This document shows, in pieces, positions 8,223 to 18,004 of a stretch of DNA of 64,000 nucleotides (position 1 is its first letter; each line of letters starts with the position of its first letter). The stretch covers positions 1 to 64,000 of the forward strand of contig CAYQCE010000015.1 of the NCBI GenBank assembly GCA_964415885.1, in the 5' to 3' direction. Under the pieces are notes generated by a model. That model was given only the letters and a program-made list of their open reading frames with translations. It ran no database searches and had not been told where the DNA came from. Source of the DNA: CAYQCE01 sp964415885 (GTDB taxonomy: Bacteria > Zixibacteria > MSB-5A5 > JAABVY01 > JAHJOQ01). A program made the translations under genes and the position numbers.

Positions 8223-9890
8223 GTGCGGCAGGGCAGGACAAAGTACATCTTCGTTACGGGTGGAGTTGTCTCCTCCCTCGGCAAAGGAATCGCGGCATCA
8301 TCGCTCGGTATATTGCTGAAAAAGCGCGGCTTGAGGGTTTCGATCCTTAAGCTCGATCCGTATCTGAATGTCGATCCCGGTACAATGAACCCGTTCCAGC
8401 ACGGTGAGGTCTTTGTGCTGGATGACGGTTCTGAGACCGATCTCGATCTCGGTCATTACGAACGGTTCACCAACGAGAACCTTAAGGCAGATCACAATGT
8501 CACCACCGGCCAGGTATATCACACTATAATATCGAGGGAGCGTCGCGGAGACTATCTCGGCGCAACCGTACAGGTCATTCCGCACGTGACCAACGAAATC
8601 AAATCTCGTATCAGGAAGGCCGCGGCTGGCGACAACCCCGTGGATGTAGTAATATCCGAAATCGGAGGGACTGTCGGCGATATCGAATCGCTGCCGTTTC
8701 TTGAGGCGATACGTCAACTTGGCCTCGAAGAGGGCGGAGAAAACGTACTCTATATCCATGTTACCCTCGTGCCGTTCATTGAGGTTGCGGGAGAGGTCAA
8801 GACCAAGCCCACGCAGCATTCAGTGAAATCGCTGCGCGAGATCGGTATCCAGCCGAATATCCTGATCTGCCGCTCTATGAAGCCGATCAAGCCGGAGATT
8901 CGTGAGAAGATCGGCCTGTTCTGCAATGTCTCACCATTGGCGGTAATTCCAGCGATTGATGCGGAGAGCATCTACGAAGTTCCGTTGATGCTGCACGATG
9001 AGGGCTTCGACGACATGGTCACGCAGCATCTGAAGCTATTCTGTGCACCGCCCGATCTTTCAGATTGGAAAGCAATCGTTCGCAAAATCAAAGCTCCGAA
9101 GAACACGGTCCGAATCGCGATCTGTGGTAAGTACGTCAAGCTGAAAGATGCCTACAAATCTATCATGGAGGCGTTCGTGCACGCGGGTGTTGAGAATGAC
9201 GCCAGGGTAGAGGTCGTTTGGGTGTCATCGGAGAAGATCAAGCAGAATGGCGCGGAGCTCTATCTCAAGGGAATCGATGGTCTTCTCGTGCCCGGTGGAT
9301 TCGGCGATCGCGGAATCGAGGGCAAGATCGAGGCGATCCGTTATGTTCGCGAGAACAACATACCATTCTTTGGAATCTGCCTCGGCATGCAGTGCGCGGT
9401 TATTGAGTTTGCGCGCACAGTGTGCGGTCTCGTAAAGGCGCATTCCTATGAATTTCAGGAGGATACGGAGCATCCGGTCATTCATCTGATGCCCGACCAG
9501 CAGACAGTGACCGATATGGGCGGAACGATGCGACTCGGTGCATATCCGTGCAAACTCAATCCGGACAGCGCGGCGCATCGGGCCTACGGTAAGGAGACTG
9601 TCTCCGAGAGACACCGTCACCGTTATGAATTCAACAACAAGTATCGCGACCAGTTGATCGAAGCCGGCCTCAAGATAGTCGGTACATCTCCGGACGACCG
9701 CCTCGTTGAAATTGTCGAGTTGAACGGCCATCGCTGGTTCGTCGGTGTGCAGTTCCATCCTGAGCTGAAGTCTCGTCCCACAAACGCTCATCCGCTCTTC
9801 CGGGATTTCATCAAAGCCGCCCTGCAGTACAGACGGGATGTCGAAACCCGGGAGGAGGATGTAGACTCCAAAATCGAATCTGAAAAGTGA
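8223..9890 (+). CDS. pyrG: CTP synthase
   Basis: PyrG makes CTP from UTP, ATP and glutamine. The 555-residue protein has the N-terminal synthase domain (KYIFVTGGVVSSLGKGI, then FQHGEVFVLDDG) and a C-terminal class I glutamine amidotransferase domain with the nucleophile Cys in FFGICLGMQ and the His-Glu pair in QFHPEL. The start codon is GTG, two bases after the kdsB stop. Its place between kdsB and kdsA fits supply of CTP for CMP-Kdo. Confidence 0.97.
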   Translation: MRQGRTKYIFVTGGVVSSLGKGIAASSLGILLKKRGLRVSILKLDPYLNVDPGTMNPFQHGEVFVLDDGSETDLDLGHYERFTNENLKADHNVTTGQVYHTIISRERRGDYLGATVQVIPHVTNEIKSRIRKAAAGDNPVDVVISEIGGTVGDIESLPFLEAIRQLGLEEGGENVLYIHVTLVPFIEVAGEVKTKPTQHSVKSLREIGIQPNILICRSMKPIKPEIREKIGLFCNVSPLAVIPAIDAESIYEVPLMLHDEGFDDMVTQHLKLFCAPPDLSDWKAIVRKIKAPKNTVRIAICGKYVKLKDAYKSIMEAFVHAGVENDARVEVVWVSSEKIKQNGAELYLKGIDGLLVPGGFGDRGIEGKIEAIRYVRENNIPFFGICLGMQCAVIEFARTVCGLVKAHSYEFQEDTEHPVIHLMPDQQTVTDMGGTMRLGAYPCKLNPDSAAHRAYGKETVSERHRHRYEFNNKYRDQLIEAGLKIVGTSPDDRLVEIVELNGHRWFVGVQFHPELKSRPTNAHPLFRDFIKAALQYRRDVETREEDVDSKIESEK

Positions 9891-10699
9891 TTCGTGTCGG
9901 TGACATAGAGCTTGGTGGAGATCGGCCCGTGATAATAGCCGGGCCGTGCGCGGTAGAATCGCGCGAAGTGGTGTTCGAAACTGCCGAACGAATAAAGGAA
10001 CTAACCGAGAAATATTCTTTTCCCTTCATATATAAGTCTTCCTACAAGAAAGCCAATCGCACGTCCACCGATTCGTTCAGCACGATCGGCGAACATGAGG
10101 CCCTGCGTATCCTCGCCGAAGCCCGTGAAATCTATCGCCTGACGGTTGTGACGGACGTTCACACGCCCGATGAGGCCCGTCTCGCCGCCGCCGTTGTCGA
10201 TATGCTCCAGATTCCGGCATTTCTCTGTCGTCAAACAGAACTGCTCGTGGCTGCCGCCCGTACCGGGCGCCCGATCAACATCAAGAAGGGGCAGTTTATG
10301 GCGCCGGAGGATATGGAGCATGCCGCTCAGAAGGTCGTGATGGCCGGTAACCCGGATGTAGCCCTCACCGAACGCGGGACTTTTTTCGGATATCACAATC
10401 TCGTGGTAGATTTCAGATCGCTCGTAGTGATGCGCGAGCTCGGGCATCCGGTGATCTTCGATTCGACACACTCGCTCCAGCTACCCGGCGGCTCGAAAGG
10501 TAAATCCGGCGGGCAGCCGGATTATATCATTCCTATGGCCAAAGCTGCCGCTGCGCTTGGTGTGGATGGCCTCTTTCTGGAGGTTCATCCCGATCCGGAG
10601 AATGCGCTCTGCGATGCGGAATCGATGTTGCATCTGGACCATCTCGATACTTACCTTGCGGAAGTCGATGCGATTTTCAGAATCGGAAAGAAATCATGA
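9887..10699 (+). CDS. kdsA: 3-deoxy-8-phosphooctulonate synthase (Kdo-8-P synthase)
   Basis: KdsA condenses phosphoenolpyruvate with arabinose-5-phosphate to give Kdo-8-phosphate in the cytoplasm. The 270-residue protein shows the family motifs IAGPCAVES, YKSSYKKANRTS, NIKKGQFMAPEDM, RGTFFGYHNLVVDFR and FDSTHSLQLPG. It starts at GTG 9887, overlapping the pyrG stop by four bases, and runs by a four-base overlap into kdsC. Confidence 0.96.
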   Translation: MIRVGDIELGGDRPVIIAGPCAVESREVVFETAERIKELTEKYSFPFIYKSSYKKANRTSTDSFSTIGEHEALRILAEAREIYRLTVVTDVHTPDEARLAAAVVDMLQIPAFLCRQTELLVAAARTGRPINIKKGQFMAPEDMEHAAQKVVMAGNPDVALTERGTFFGYHNLVVDFRSLVVMRELGHPVIFDSTHSLQLPGGSKGKSGGQPDYIIPMAKAAAALGVDGLFLEVHPDPENALCDAESMLHLDHLDTYLAEVDAIFRIGKKS

Positions 10700-11226
10700 C
10701 CTTGAAAGACAAGAGAGACCTGTTCGAGAGACTGAAGAAAATCAAGCTCGTCGCGCTTGATGTGGATGGTGTGCTGACCGATGATGCGATCTATATCGGG
10801 GCCGACGGAACCGAGCTCAAGCGATTCTACATCTCGGACGGTCTCGCGATTCGTCTCCTGACGCTGCTCGATATTGAGACGGGGATCATATCCGCACGAT
10901 ACTCTCCTGCCACCGACACGCGTATGAAGGAGCTGAAAATCCAATATGTGTATCAGGAGTATGACAAAGTAAGGTGTTTCGAGGAGATGATGAAGAAAGC
11001 CGGAGTCAAGCCGGAAGAGACTTGTTTTATGGGTAACGACGTACTCGATATCGAGGTTATGAACATGGCCGGCGTATCCGCGTGCCCCGCGGATGCAGTC
11101 CCGGACGTTATCGAGATCGCCGATATCCGCACCGGCAAGCCGGGCGGGCATGGCGCGGTGCGCGAGTTGTACGAGATGATCGCAGAAGCCAGAGGCAAGA
11201 CTCTGGCGGAATTGGTGCCGACATGA
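10696..11226 (+). CDS. kdsC: Kdo-8-phosphate phosphatase, HAD superfamily
   Basis: KdsC removes phosphate from Kdo-8-P. The 176-residue protein is a small capless HAD phosphatase of the usual tetramer-forming type. Motif I is LDVDGVLTDD, motif II lies near GIISARYSP and motif III/IV is FMGNDVLDIEVM. It overlaps kdsA and kdsD by four bases at each end, which supports coupled translation. Confidence 0.93.
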   Translation: MTLKDKRDLFERLKKIKLVALDVDGVLTDDAIYIGADGTELKRFYISDGLAIRLLTLLDIETGIISARYSPATDTRMKELKIQYVYQEYDKVRCFEEMMKKAGVKPEETCFMGNDVLDIEVMNMAGVSACPADAVPDVIEIADIRTGKPGGHGAVRELYEMIAEARGKTLAELVPT

Positions 11227-12188
11227 AGGGAAAAACTGAGCGAGCCAAAGAGGTGATTCTGAGCCAGTCCCGGCAGGTCGCGCTTCTTGCTGACAGACTG
11301 GACTCATCCTTCGAAAAAGCCGTCGATATCCTGCTCAATTGCAAGGGGCGGGTTATCGTCACCGGCATCGGCAAATCGGGCATAATTGCGCGCAAAATCA
11401 CCGGGACTCTCAGCTCGACCGGTACTCCTTCGAGCTTTCTCCATCCATCCGAGGGCATGCACGGCGACCTCGGCGTTGTTACATCATTGGATGCGGTCAT
11501 CGTACTCTCAAAATCGGGTGATACGGATGAGCTGTCACAGTTGATTCCGCCATTCAAGCGACTGGGAGTGCCGATCATCGCTATTGTTGGCGACACCAAA
11601 TCTCCACTCGCAGAGAAATCGGATGTAGTCCTCGATGCTTCCGTCGATACTGAGGCGGATGGATTCGATCTCGTGCCGACTACATCTGCCACAGCCGCAC
11701 TTGTTCTTGGAGATGCTCTCGCGGTGGTGCTTCTCGAGGAGCGCGGATTCTCCCCGGAGGATTTCGCGATGCTCCATCCGGGAGGCGCGCTTGGCCGAAG
11801 GCTGCTTCTGCGCGTCGAGGATCTCATGCACACCGGCGATGCGATCCCGATGGTCACAGTTGGAGCACGCCTGAAGGAGGCTATCATAGAGATGACCTCC
11901 AAGAGGCTCGGTTTGACACTCGTGGTCAATTCCGACGAGAGCCTCGCGGGAATATTCACCGACGGTGATTTGCGCAGGACTGTTGAGAAAGGGAATGACT
12001 TTCTCGAGCAGCCGGTCGGCAATTATATGACTGAGAACCCGAAGACTGTCGAGGCCGATGCTCTCGTTGAACGTGCGCTCGCACTGATGGAAAAACACAG
12101 CATAACATCACTTGCCGTTCTCGACAATTCTTCAAAACCCGTTGGTGTGGTTCATCTCCATGATATTCTCAGACGAAAGATCGTCTGA
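11223..12188 (+). CDS. kdsD: Arabinose-5-phosphate isomerase
   Basis: KdsD turns ribulose-5-phosphate into arabinose-5-phosphate, the first step to Kdo. The 321-residue protein has an N-terminal SIS sugar-isomerase domain (GIGKSGIIARK, then FLHPSEGMHGDLG) and two CBS domains (about 205-321). I chose ATG 11223, which overlaps the kdsC stop (ATGA); the frame is open upstream but lies inside kdsC and reads as an Arg-rich shadow. It closes the coupled operon. Confidence 0.95.
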   Translation: MKGKTERAKEVILSQSRQVALLADRLDSSFEKAVDILLNCKGRVIVTGIGKSGIIARKITGTLSSTGTPSSFLHPSEGMHGDLGVVTSLDAVIVLSKSGDTDELSQLIPPFKRLGVPIIAIVGDTKSPLAEKSDVVLDASVDTEADGFDLVPTTSATAALVLGDALAVVLLEERGFSPEDFAMLHPGGALGRRLLLRVEDLMHTGDAIPMVTVGARLKEAIIEMTSKRLGLTLVVNSDESLAGIFTDGDLRRTVEKGNDFLEQPVGNYMTENPKTVEADALVERALALMEKHSITSLAVLDNSSKPVGVVHLHDILRRKIV

Positions 12189-12311
12189 CCTTAATCATCT
12201 TCAAAACAAACAGGATTCGTCGACCTTTTAACTCTTGATTCAGTCAGGCATGCGTATTAAATTGGCCAAATCAAATTTGGTCGATAATGTGACGCTCAAG
12301 GAGCTAAAGAT

Positions 12312-13124
12312 ATGAAGAATTCTGTTGTACTCTGGGTTCTCGCAGTCGTGCTGACGCTTTCGTCAGTAGTCTACCAGAGGTTGACCGGGCCAACCCATCC
12401 CAGGAGCGGATCTGTCGAGATCGCTGGAGAACAGGTCGATTTCACGCTGCTCCGATCGCATGAGACTATCGAGGATGCACCTGTCCGTATTGAGGTGCCG
12501 GATGGGACAACAGGAGAGTTTCGATGGCGCAGGTACAAGAGCTATGACGAGTGGATGTCCGAGCCGATGAGGCGGGAAGACAATGAACTCGTGACAGAAA
12601 TCCCGAAGCAGCCATCAGCCGGGAAAGTGATGTACCGTATTGTGCTGATAGATCAAGAAGGTGGGAGACACAATCTTCCCGATGAGCCGGTGATCATTCG
12701 ATTCAGAGACCCTGTTCCACTTTATATACTGATTCCGCACGTGATACTCATGTTCAGCGGAATGCTCATCTCAACGCGGGCGGGCCTGGAGGCTCTGGCC
12801 AGGCGAAAGAACGCCTATCGGTATGCGGTTTTAAGTCTTCTGGTGTTCTTCACCGGCGGTCTAATATTCGGTGCGATAGTCCAGAAGTTTGCATTCGGTG
12901 CATTCTGGACCGGATGGCCGTTCGGTACGGACCTCACCGACAACAAGACTCTGGTGGCAGTCATGTTCTGGGCGATAGCGGTGTTTCGTGCACGGAGACC
13001 ATCCCGTGGAAGAGGCTGGATCATCGCGGCGGCATTCGTCACACTTGTCATCTTCATTATCCCGCACAGTGTACTGGGCTCCGAACTCGATTATACGGAG
13101 CTTGAATCCGACATCGGCCGGTAA
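12312..13124 (+). CDS. Hypothetical multi-span membrane protein
   Basis: The 270-residue protein has an N-terminal signal anchor (about 5-22), an exported domain of about 110 residues that looks beta-rich (perhaps Ig-like), then about four membrane helices between 140 and 255. The loop GWPFGTDLTDNKT between two helices is distinctive and reminds me of conserved hypothetical proteins in FCB genomes, but I cannot give a function. AGGAG lies before the ATG. It is 123 bases after kdsD, so shared transcription is possible. Confidence 0.75.
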   Translation: MKNSVVLWVLAVVLTLSSVVYQRLTGPTHPRSGSVEIAGEQVDFTLLRSHETIEDAPVRIEVPDGTTGEFRWRRYKSYDEWMSEPMRREDNELVTEIPKQPSAGKVMYRIVLIDQEGGRHNLPDEPVIIRFRDPVPLYILIPHVILMFSGMLISTRAGLEALARRKNAYRYAVLSLLVFFTGGLIFGAIVQKFAFGAFWTGWPFGTDLTDNKTLVAVMFWAIAVFRARRPSRGRGWIIAAAFVTLVIFIIPHSVLGSELDYTELESDIGR

Positions 13125-13138
13125 AAAAACTACCGGCC
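13116..13138 (+). terminator. Weak stem-loop at the end of the membrane-protein gene
   Basis: GGCCGGTA and TACCGGCC form an 8-bp stem with a seven-base A-rich loop across the stop codon. Only a short T-containing stretch follows, so it is a weak terminator candidate. Confidence 0.4.
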
Positions 13139-13348
13139 TCTTATCAACCGACCCGCATCTGACCGTTTCACTTTGAAAACCAATCTTCTAATTTGTGTTT
13201 CTGGACCTATTTTGTGTGAGCCGATGCCTAAACTCCCGTGCCGTTTCAGCCGAAGTGTAGCAAGAGCATCACATTGTAACTCAAATCACAAGATGAATGA
13301 ATGAGGCAGAGAATTAAACACATTCGCACCACAATTGGGAGGTTCGGT

Positions 13349-14521
13349 ATGAAGAAGGTGCTGATCAGTTTCTTCGTGTTTTGCTGCGTTCTGATGATTG
13401 CGAACGCCGCTGCATTCGCGGGGAAACCAAAGTTCGACCTGGATTGGTACGGCTATATCAAGCTGGATGCAGCCTATGATGACAACCGTACAAGTCATGG
13501 TAATTTTGCCATGTGGTCAGAGAACAGCAGGGATGATGACCAGTTCAACATGACTGCAAATCAGACTCGTTTCGGGCTGAAAGCTATGGGCAAGGATTAC
13601 TATGACGTTGATGTCACCGGTCAGTTGGAATTTGATCTCTATGGCAGTGTTTCCGGCGGAACAGTTTCGGAGAATAAGGCGATGCTTCAGCTTCGCCACG
13701 CCTTCTTTGCTCTGAAATACGAGAACTTCAAGCTGATGGCCGGACAGACCTGGGACATTATCTCGCCCCTGTATCCGTCCACGGTCAACTACAGCGTTGC
13801 CTGGGGAATCGGTAACATCGGTTATCGCCGTCCTCAGATCAGTCTCTGGATCAACGCCCCGGCCGGCGATGAGACCACCGTTACATTCGGAGCGGGTTTC
13901 TTCCGTACTATCGGTGACGACCTCGACCCGACATTCTCACTTGCTTATAAAGAGACGGCCGATGGCGAGGATGACGGCACCGATGCCGCCATACCGTCAT
14001 TCCAGGGTATTTTCGACTTCAAGCACAATTTCGAGTCCGGTGCAAGCATGAGATTCGGTGTATCCGGTCTCTGGGGCCAGCTCAAGGCCGAAACCAATTT
14101 CGGCAGCTACGAGGAATACGAGAGCTATGGTGTTAACGGTCACATTGTTCTTGCTCCGAGCAAGCAGTTCGGGGTCAAGGGTGAGGTTTACACCGGCCAG
14201 AATCTCGGAAGTTACATGGGCGGAATCCTGAACTCGAACAGAGTCGACGGTCTCGAGACCTTCGGTGGCTGGGGTTCAGCCTGGTTCAAGCCTGCCCCGA
14301 AATTCACGTTCAATGCCGGTGCCGGCGTAGATGATCCGAAGGATGAGGATCTCTCGAGCGGCGCTCGTTCCTACAATCGCGTGATTTTCGGTAATATCAA
14401 TTACGACATCGTCGAACAGGTCACAGTCGGTTTCGAGGTCTCACAGATTCAGACCAAGTACATCGGTGAGGCAGACGCGGAGAGCCTGAGAGCTCAGACC
14501 GCGTTCAAACTGAACTTCTAA
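13349..14521 (+). CDS. Outer-membrane porin, DcaP-like
   Basis: The protein of about 390 residues has a signal peptide (MKKVLISFFVF... to about residue 25) and then a beta-barrel pattern: alternating aromatic/polar strands, few cysteines and a terminal aromatic residue (...AFKLNF). The opening FDLDWYGYIKLDAAYDD and the following pattern resemble DcaP-like trimeric porins. I chose ATG 13349 because GGGAGG lies just upstream. Substrate is unknown. It has its own strong terminator and appears monocistronic. Confidence 0.75.
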   Translation: MKKVLISFFVFCCVLMIANAAAFAGKPKFDLDWYGYIKLDAAYDDNRTSHGNFAMWSENSRDDDQFNMTANQTRFGLKAMGKDYYDVDVTGQLEFDLYGSVSGGTVSENKAMLQLRHAFFALKYENFKLMAGQTWDIISPLYPSTVNYSVAWGIGNIGYRRPQISLWINAPAGDETTVTFGAGFFRTIGDDLDPTFSLAYKETADGEDDGTDAAIPSFQGIFDFKHNFESGASMRFGVSGLWGQLKAETNFGSYEEYESYGVNGHIVLAPSKQFGVKGEVYTGQNLGSYMGGILNSNRVDGLETFGGWGSAWFKPAPKFTFNAGAGVDDPKDEDLSSGARSYNRVIFGNINYDIVEQVTVGFEVSQIQTKYIGEADAESLRAQTAFKLNF

Positions 14522-14540
14522 TAGACCAGTTTCGAAGATC

Positions 14541-14573
14541 AACCGCCGGCGCTTACACGCCGGCGGTTTTTTG
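14541..14573 (+). terminator. Rho-independent terminator of the porin gene
   Basis: AACCGCCGGCG, a six-base loop and CGCCGGCGGTT form a long GC-rich stem followed by T6, 20 bases after the porin stop. Confidence 0.9.
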
Positions 14574-14715
14574 TTGGCAAAATCCCGTATCAAAAGTCCT
14601 TGCCTCAATCCCCTGTGCAAGGTAAATTCAGCCGGTTGATAGTTCTACATGGTTGTGGGGCAAAACCGTCCTCAATGAAGACAAGTACCTTTTACATATT
14701 GCCGGGAGATTAGCA

Positions 14716-16668
14716 ATGACAGAAAAATCGAGACTCATATTTCTGCCACTTCTCTTCGTTCTGCTCGTGGGGCTGTTGGGCTCCTGTTCGGAGAAGAAGG
14801 AGGCAGAGCAGCCTGCTTCAGAGCTCATATCAAGAGATATTCTATTCGGAAATCCGGAGAAGACATCGCCGAGATTATCACCAGATGGCACCCGGATGTC
14901 TTATCTTGCGCCTGTCGACGGCGTTCTGAATGTCTGGGTCGGTGGCTTGGGCAGTGCTGAGGTGGTGCCGGTTACAAAGGACACGCTTCGCGGTATCAGG
15001 ATGTATGCATGGGCGGAGGACAATCGGCACATTCTCTATCTTCAGGATAAAGGCGGTGATGAAAACTGGCGTATCTATGCAGTGAATCTTGAGTCAGGCG
15101 ATACACGCGATCTGACACCGTTCGAGGGTGTTCAGGCGAGAATCGCTGCCATGGACAAGGAATTCCCGAATGAGATTCTGGTGTCCCTGAACAAGGAAAG
15201 TCAGCAGTTGCATGATATCTACCATCTCGATCTCACGAGCGGTGAACTCACAAGAGTCACCGAGAATCCGGGGAATGTAATCGGATGGGTCCCGGACGCA
15301 AACTTCGAAGTTCGTGCCGCGACGGCTGCCAATGAGCTGGCCGGCTACGATTTGCTGTATCGTGAAACGTCCGAGTCGGAATGGGAGACTATCGCGTCCT
15401 GGAGTTCGGAGAATGCGCTGAATTCGGCTCCGCTTACTTTCAGCAAAGATGGCAAGTCGCTCTACATGATCGATTCCAGGGATGTCAATGCAGCACGTCT
15501 GGTGGCGATGAATCTTGCTTCACGTGAGATAGAAGTAATCGCTGAGGACCCGATGTACGACGTCACAAATGTGATGTTTGATCCGGATACATATGATGTT
15601 CAGGCTGTGTACTTCGAGAAGGAACGTCAGGAAGTGGTGGTTCTCGATGAGGACGTCCGAGAGGACCTCGAGACGATCGCTGCTATCCATCATGGAGATT
15701 ACAGCATTGTGAGTAGAGACAATGCCGATGATACGTGGCTCATTGGTTTCAGCGCTGATGATGGTCCGGTATCGTACTACTCCTACGATGTCCCAACCAA
15801 CGCGTCAGAGTTCCTGTTCTTCCACAAGCCGATGCTGGCAGAGTACAATCTGGCATCCATGGAGCCTGTTCAGTTTACGGCACGTGACGGACTCGTTGTA
15901 CACGGGTATATTACGTTTCCGCCGGGTGTCGAGCGAGAGAACCTGCCGATGGTGCTGAATGTGCACGGTGGGCCATGGTATCGCGATTCCTGGGGATACA
16001 ACCCCGAGGCGCAGTGGTTTGCAAATCGTGGATACATATGCCTTCAGGTGAATTTCAGAGGCTCGAGAGGGTATGGGAAGGACTTCCTGAATGCGGGCGA
16101 CCGCGAATGGGGCGGCAAAATGCACGATGACCTGATCGATGCAGTCGATTGGGCCGTCGAAATGGGATATGCCGATCCCGAAAAGGTTGCCATCTACGGA
16201 GGCTCCTACGGCGGTTATGCCGCTCTCGTCGGAGCGACTTTTACCCCGGACGTCTTCTGCTGTGCCGTCGATATGGTGGGCCCGAGTAATCTGATCACAT
16301 TCCTGAACTCAATCCCCCCGTATTGGGAGACAATGCGCGAGATGCTTCATCGCCGAGTGGGCAATCCCGAAACGGAAGAGGAGTTTCTCAGGTCGCGTTC
16401 CCCGCTATTCAAAGTCGATCAGATCAAGATTCCGATGCTTATAGCACAGGGCGCGAACGACCCGCGTGTCAAGCAGGCCGAGGCAGAACAGATTGTTGAC
16501 GCGTTGAAGAAAAACAGTGTAGACTATGAGTATCTACTGTTTGAAGACGAAGGTCACGGTTTTGCGCGACCGGAAAACAGGCTAAAATTCTACGCCGCTG
16601 CGGAGGAATTCCTTGCGAAGCATCTCGGGGGCAGATACGAGCCGGCGGGTGATGATTCGATGGACTAA
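14716..16668 (+). CDS. S9 family prolyl oligopeptidase-like lipoprotein
   Basis: The protein of about 650 residues starts at ATG 14716 with a lipoprotein signal: a hydrophobic stretch ending LLGSC, with Cys24 as the lipidated residue. A beta-propeller region (about 40-390) is followed by an alpha/beta-hydrolase domain. The catalytic triad is visible: Ser497 in GGSYGGYAA, Asp582 in GANDPRVKQAE and His614 in EGHGFARPE. Relatives cleave short peptides or N-acylated residues. The lipid anchor places it at the cell envelope. Confidence 0.9.
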   Translation: MTEKSRLIFLPLLFVLLVGLLGSCSEKKEAEQPASELISRDILFGNPEKTSPRLSPDGTRMSYLAPVDGVLNVWVGGLGSAEVVPVTKDTLRGIRMYAWAEDNRHILYLQDKGGDENWRIYAVNLESGDTRDLTPFEGVQARIAAMDKEFPNEILVSLNKESQQLHDIYHLDLTSGELTRVTENPGNVIGWVPDANFEVRAATAANELAGYDLLYRETSESEWETIASWSSENALNSAPLTFSKDGKSLYMIDSRDVNAARLVAMNLASREIEVIAEDPMYDVTNVMFDPDTYDVQAVYFEKERQEVVVLDEDVREDLETIAAIHHGDYSIVSRDNADDTWLIGFSADDGPVSYYSYDVPTNASEFLFFHKPMLAEYNLASMEPVQFTARDGLVVHGYITFPPGVERENLPMVLNVHGGPWYRDSWGYNPEAQWFANRGYICLQVNFRGSRGYGKDFLNAGDREWGGKMHDDLIDAVDWAVEMGYADPEKVAIYGGSYGGYAALVGATFTPDVFCCAVDMVGPSNLITFLNSIPPYWETMREMLHRRVGNPETEEEFLRSRSPLFKVDQIKIPMLIAQGANDPRVKQAEAEQIVDALKKNSVDYEYLLFEDEGHGFARPENRLKFYAAAEEFLAKHLGGRYEPAGDDSMD

Positions 16669-16702
16669 ATTCGAGCGCACAATAAGCATAACAGTTGAAA
16701 AC

Positions 16703-16740
16703 CGGCCGGTCCCACATCAACGAGGGATCGGCCCTTTTAT
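16703..16740 (+). terminator. Terminator between convergent genes
   Basis: GGCCGGTCCC and GGGATCGGCC form a 10-bp stem with one wobble pair, followed by TTTTATTT on the plus strand. It lies between the S9 peptidase stop and the end of the DUF401 gene. Confidence 0.75.
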
Positions 16741-17915
16741 TTGCTCAAGATAACGGCAGAGTAGGTCATTACTGCTACGAACATAATAAGCGTGGGAAGC
16801 ACGAGTCGCATCATCATCTCCCGGATCGTCACATGAAAGTACTGAGCTGTTACTACGAGGCATGGATGAACCGGCGATGTTATGTACCCGAAGAAGATCG
16901 ATATGTAGATTGGTGCGAATATTGCAGGGTTAATCGTACCCATCGAGGAAAGATACACTGGGAGAACTATCGAGGCAGGAAGCTGAACACGACCTGTGAA
17001 AAATCCAAGCAGGAAGCCGGCCACGACAGCAAGGATCAAGGGTGGAAGAGGAATTCCGGCGATAAGGCTCTTGGCGTCTGATGCCTGGAAGATATTCAGG
17101 TAGAGAAACATACCTATTATTATCAAACCGAAATTCCATGGCTTGCTCCGCAGGATGATCGCTCGCGCATTCAGCGATACTCTGCTCAGTAACACAGAGA
17201 GCGTAAGTGCCGCGGTTACTCCGACAACCGTTGCAAGGCTTCCGATTCCGAGAGCCTTCTTGAGCGTGAAATCGAGTATGGGTGCGCTCAGGATTATCGC
17301 AAGTGGTAGCAGCAGGCCTTTCAGGCTGAACTTGTCAGCGTGTTCCTCCCTGCCGTTTACCTTTCTCAGCATGAAGAAATAGCCGAGCAAAACCGATAGC
17401 GCGAGGCCCGGTAGCATGTACAGGATTACCGTGTAGATGTCGAGACCGGCAATCTTTGCCGATGCCACAAGTGCCGGACTCAGCGGGTAGATGAGTATGA
17501 ACAGGTGTCGGAACCAGTTGTTGATCGTCGCCTTGAGTATGTCTGATACGCCGTTTCCGGCCTTCTGCACGATTGGCGCGGAGAGAAGCGCTCCGCCGGG
17601 CATCGGAAGAAGGCCCATCAGCGAAGCGGAAAACGCAAGAAGATAGCGTCTCGGGAAACGCAGGTTGTCAATCAGGCTGTCGATCTGATAACTGTCTTTC
17701 ATCGTGCCGCCCAATATGGGGATTATTGCCATCGCCAGAGCAAGATACAGGATCGAGGTGTCGGACAGAGTGCCGCCTATATTGGTAATCAGTTCATCGA
17801 ATGGGAGAGTGAAGAGTCCGAGTACAATCGAACCCGTTATCAGCGCGATCGGCAGGCTTCTCTGCGAGATGAGAAGGATCGCAGCGAGCGACACGAGAAA
17901 CCCGGCAAGTATCAT
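16737..17915 (-). CDS. DUF401 family integral membrane protein, putative permease
   Basis: The 392-residue protein is hydrophobic throughout with about ten predicted membrane helices. The start MILAGFLVSLAAILL and the internal LPMPGGALLSAPIV motif resemble the DUF401 family, which is related to anion/organic-acid permeases such as GntP/DctM-like carriers. The substrate is unknown. It is 89 bases downstream of phoU on the same strand, so it may be read through from the phosphate operon, but that link is only positional. Confidence 0.75.
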   Translation of the reverse strand: MILAGFLVSLAAILLISQRSLPIALITGSIVLGLFTLPFDELITNIGGTLSDTSILYLALAMAIIPILGGTMKDSYQIDSLIDNLRFPRRYLLAFSASLMGLLPMPGGALLSAPIVQKAGNGVSDILKATINNWFRHLFILIYPLSPALVASAKIAGLDIYTVILYMLPGLALSVLLGYFFMLRKVNGREEHADKFSLKGLLLPLAIILSAPILDFTLKKALGIGSLATVVGVTAALTLSVLLSRVSLNARAIILRSKPWNFGLIIIGMFLYLNIFQASDAKSLIAGIPLPPLILAVVAGFLLGFFTGRVQLPASIVLPVYLSSMGTINPAIFAPIYISIFFGYITSPVHPCLVVTAQYFHVTIREMMMRLVLPTLIMFVAVMTYSAVILSK

Positions 17916-18004
17916 ACAGGTATCTTACTCAGGCTGAGAAGATTGTCAAGAAAATGGGCGTCGAAGAGAAGGTCTATTTAGTCCGGTAAATTTGAGAGTA
18001 ACCG

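Noticed and set aside
11108..12022. A 304-residue minus-strand frame opposite kdsC/kdsD
   Set aside because: It is Ser/Arg/Pro-rich shadow sequence; kdsD has full SIS and CBS domains.
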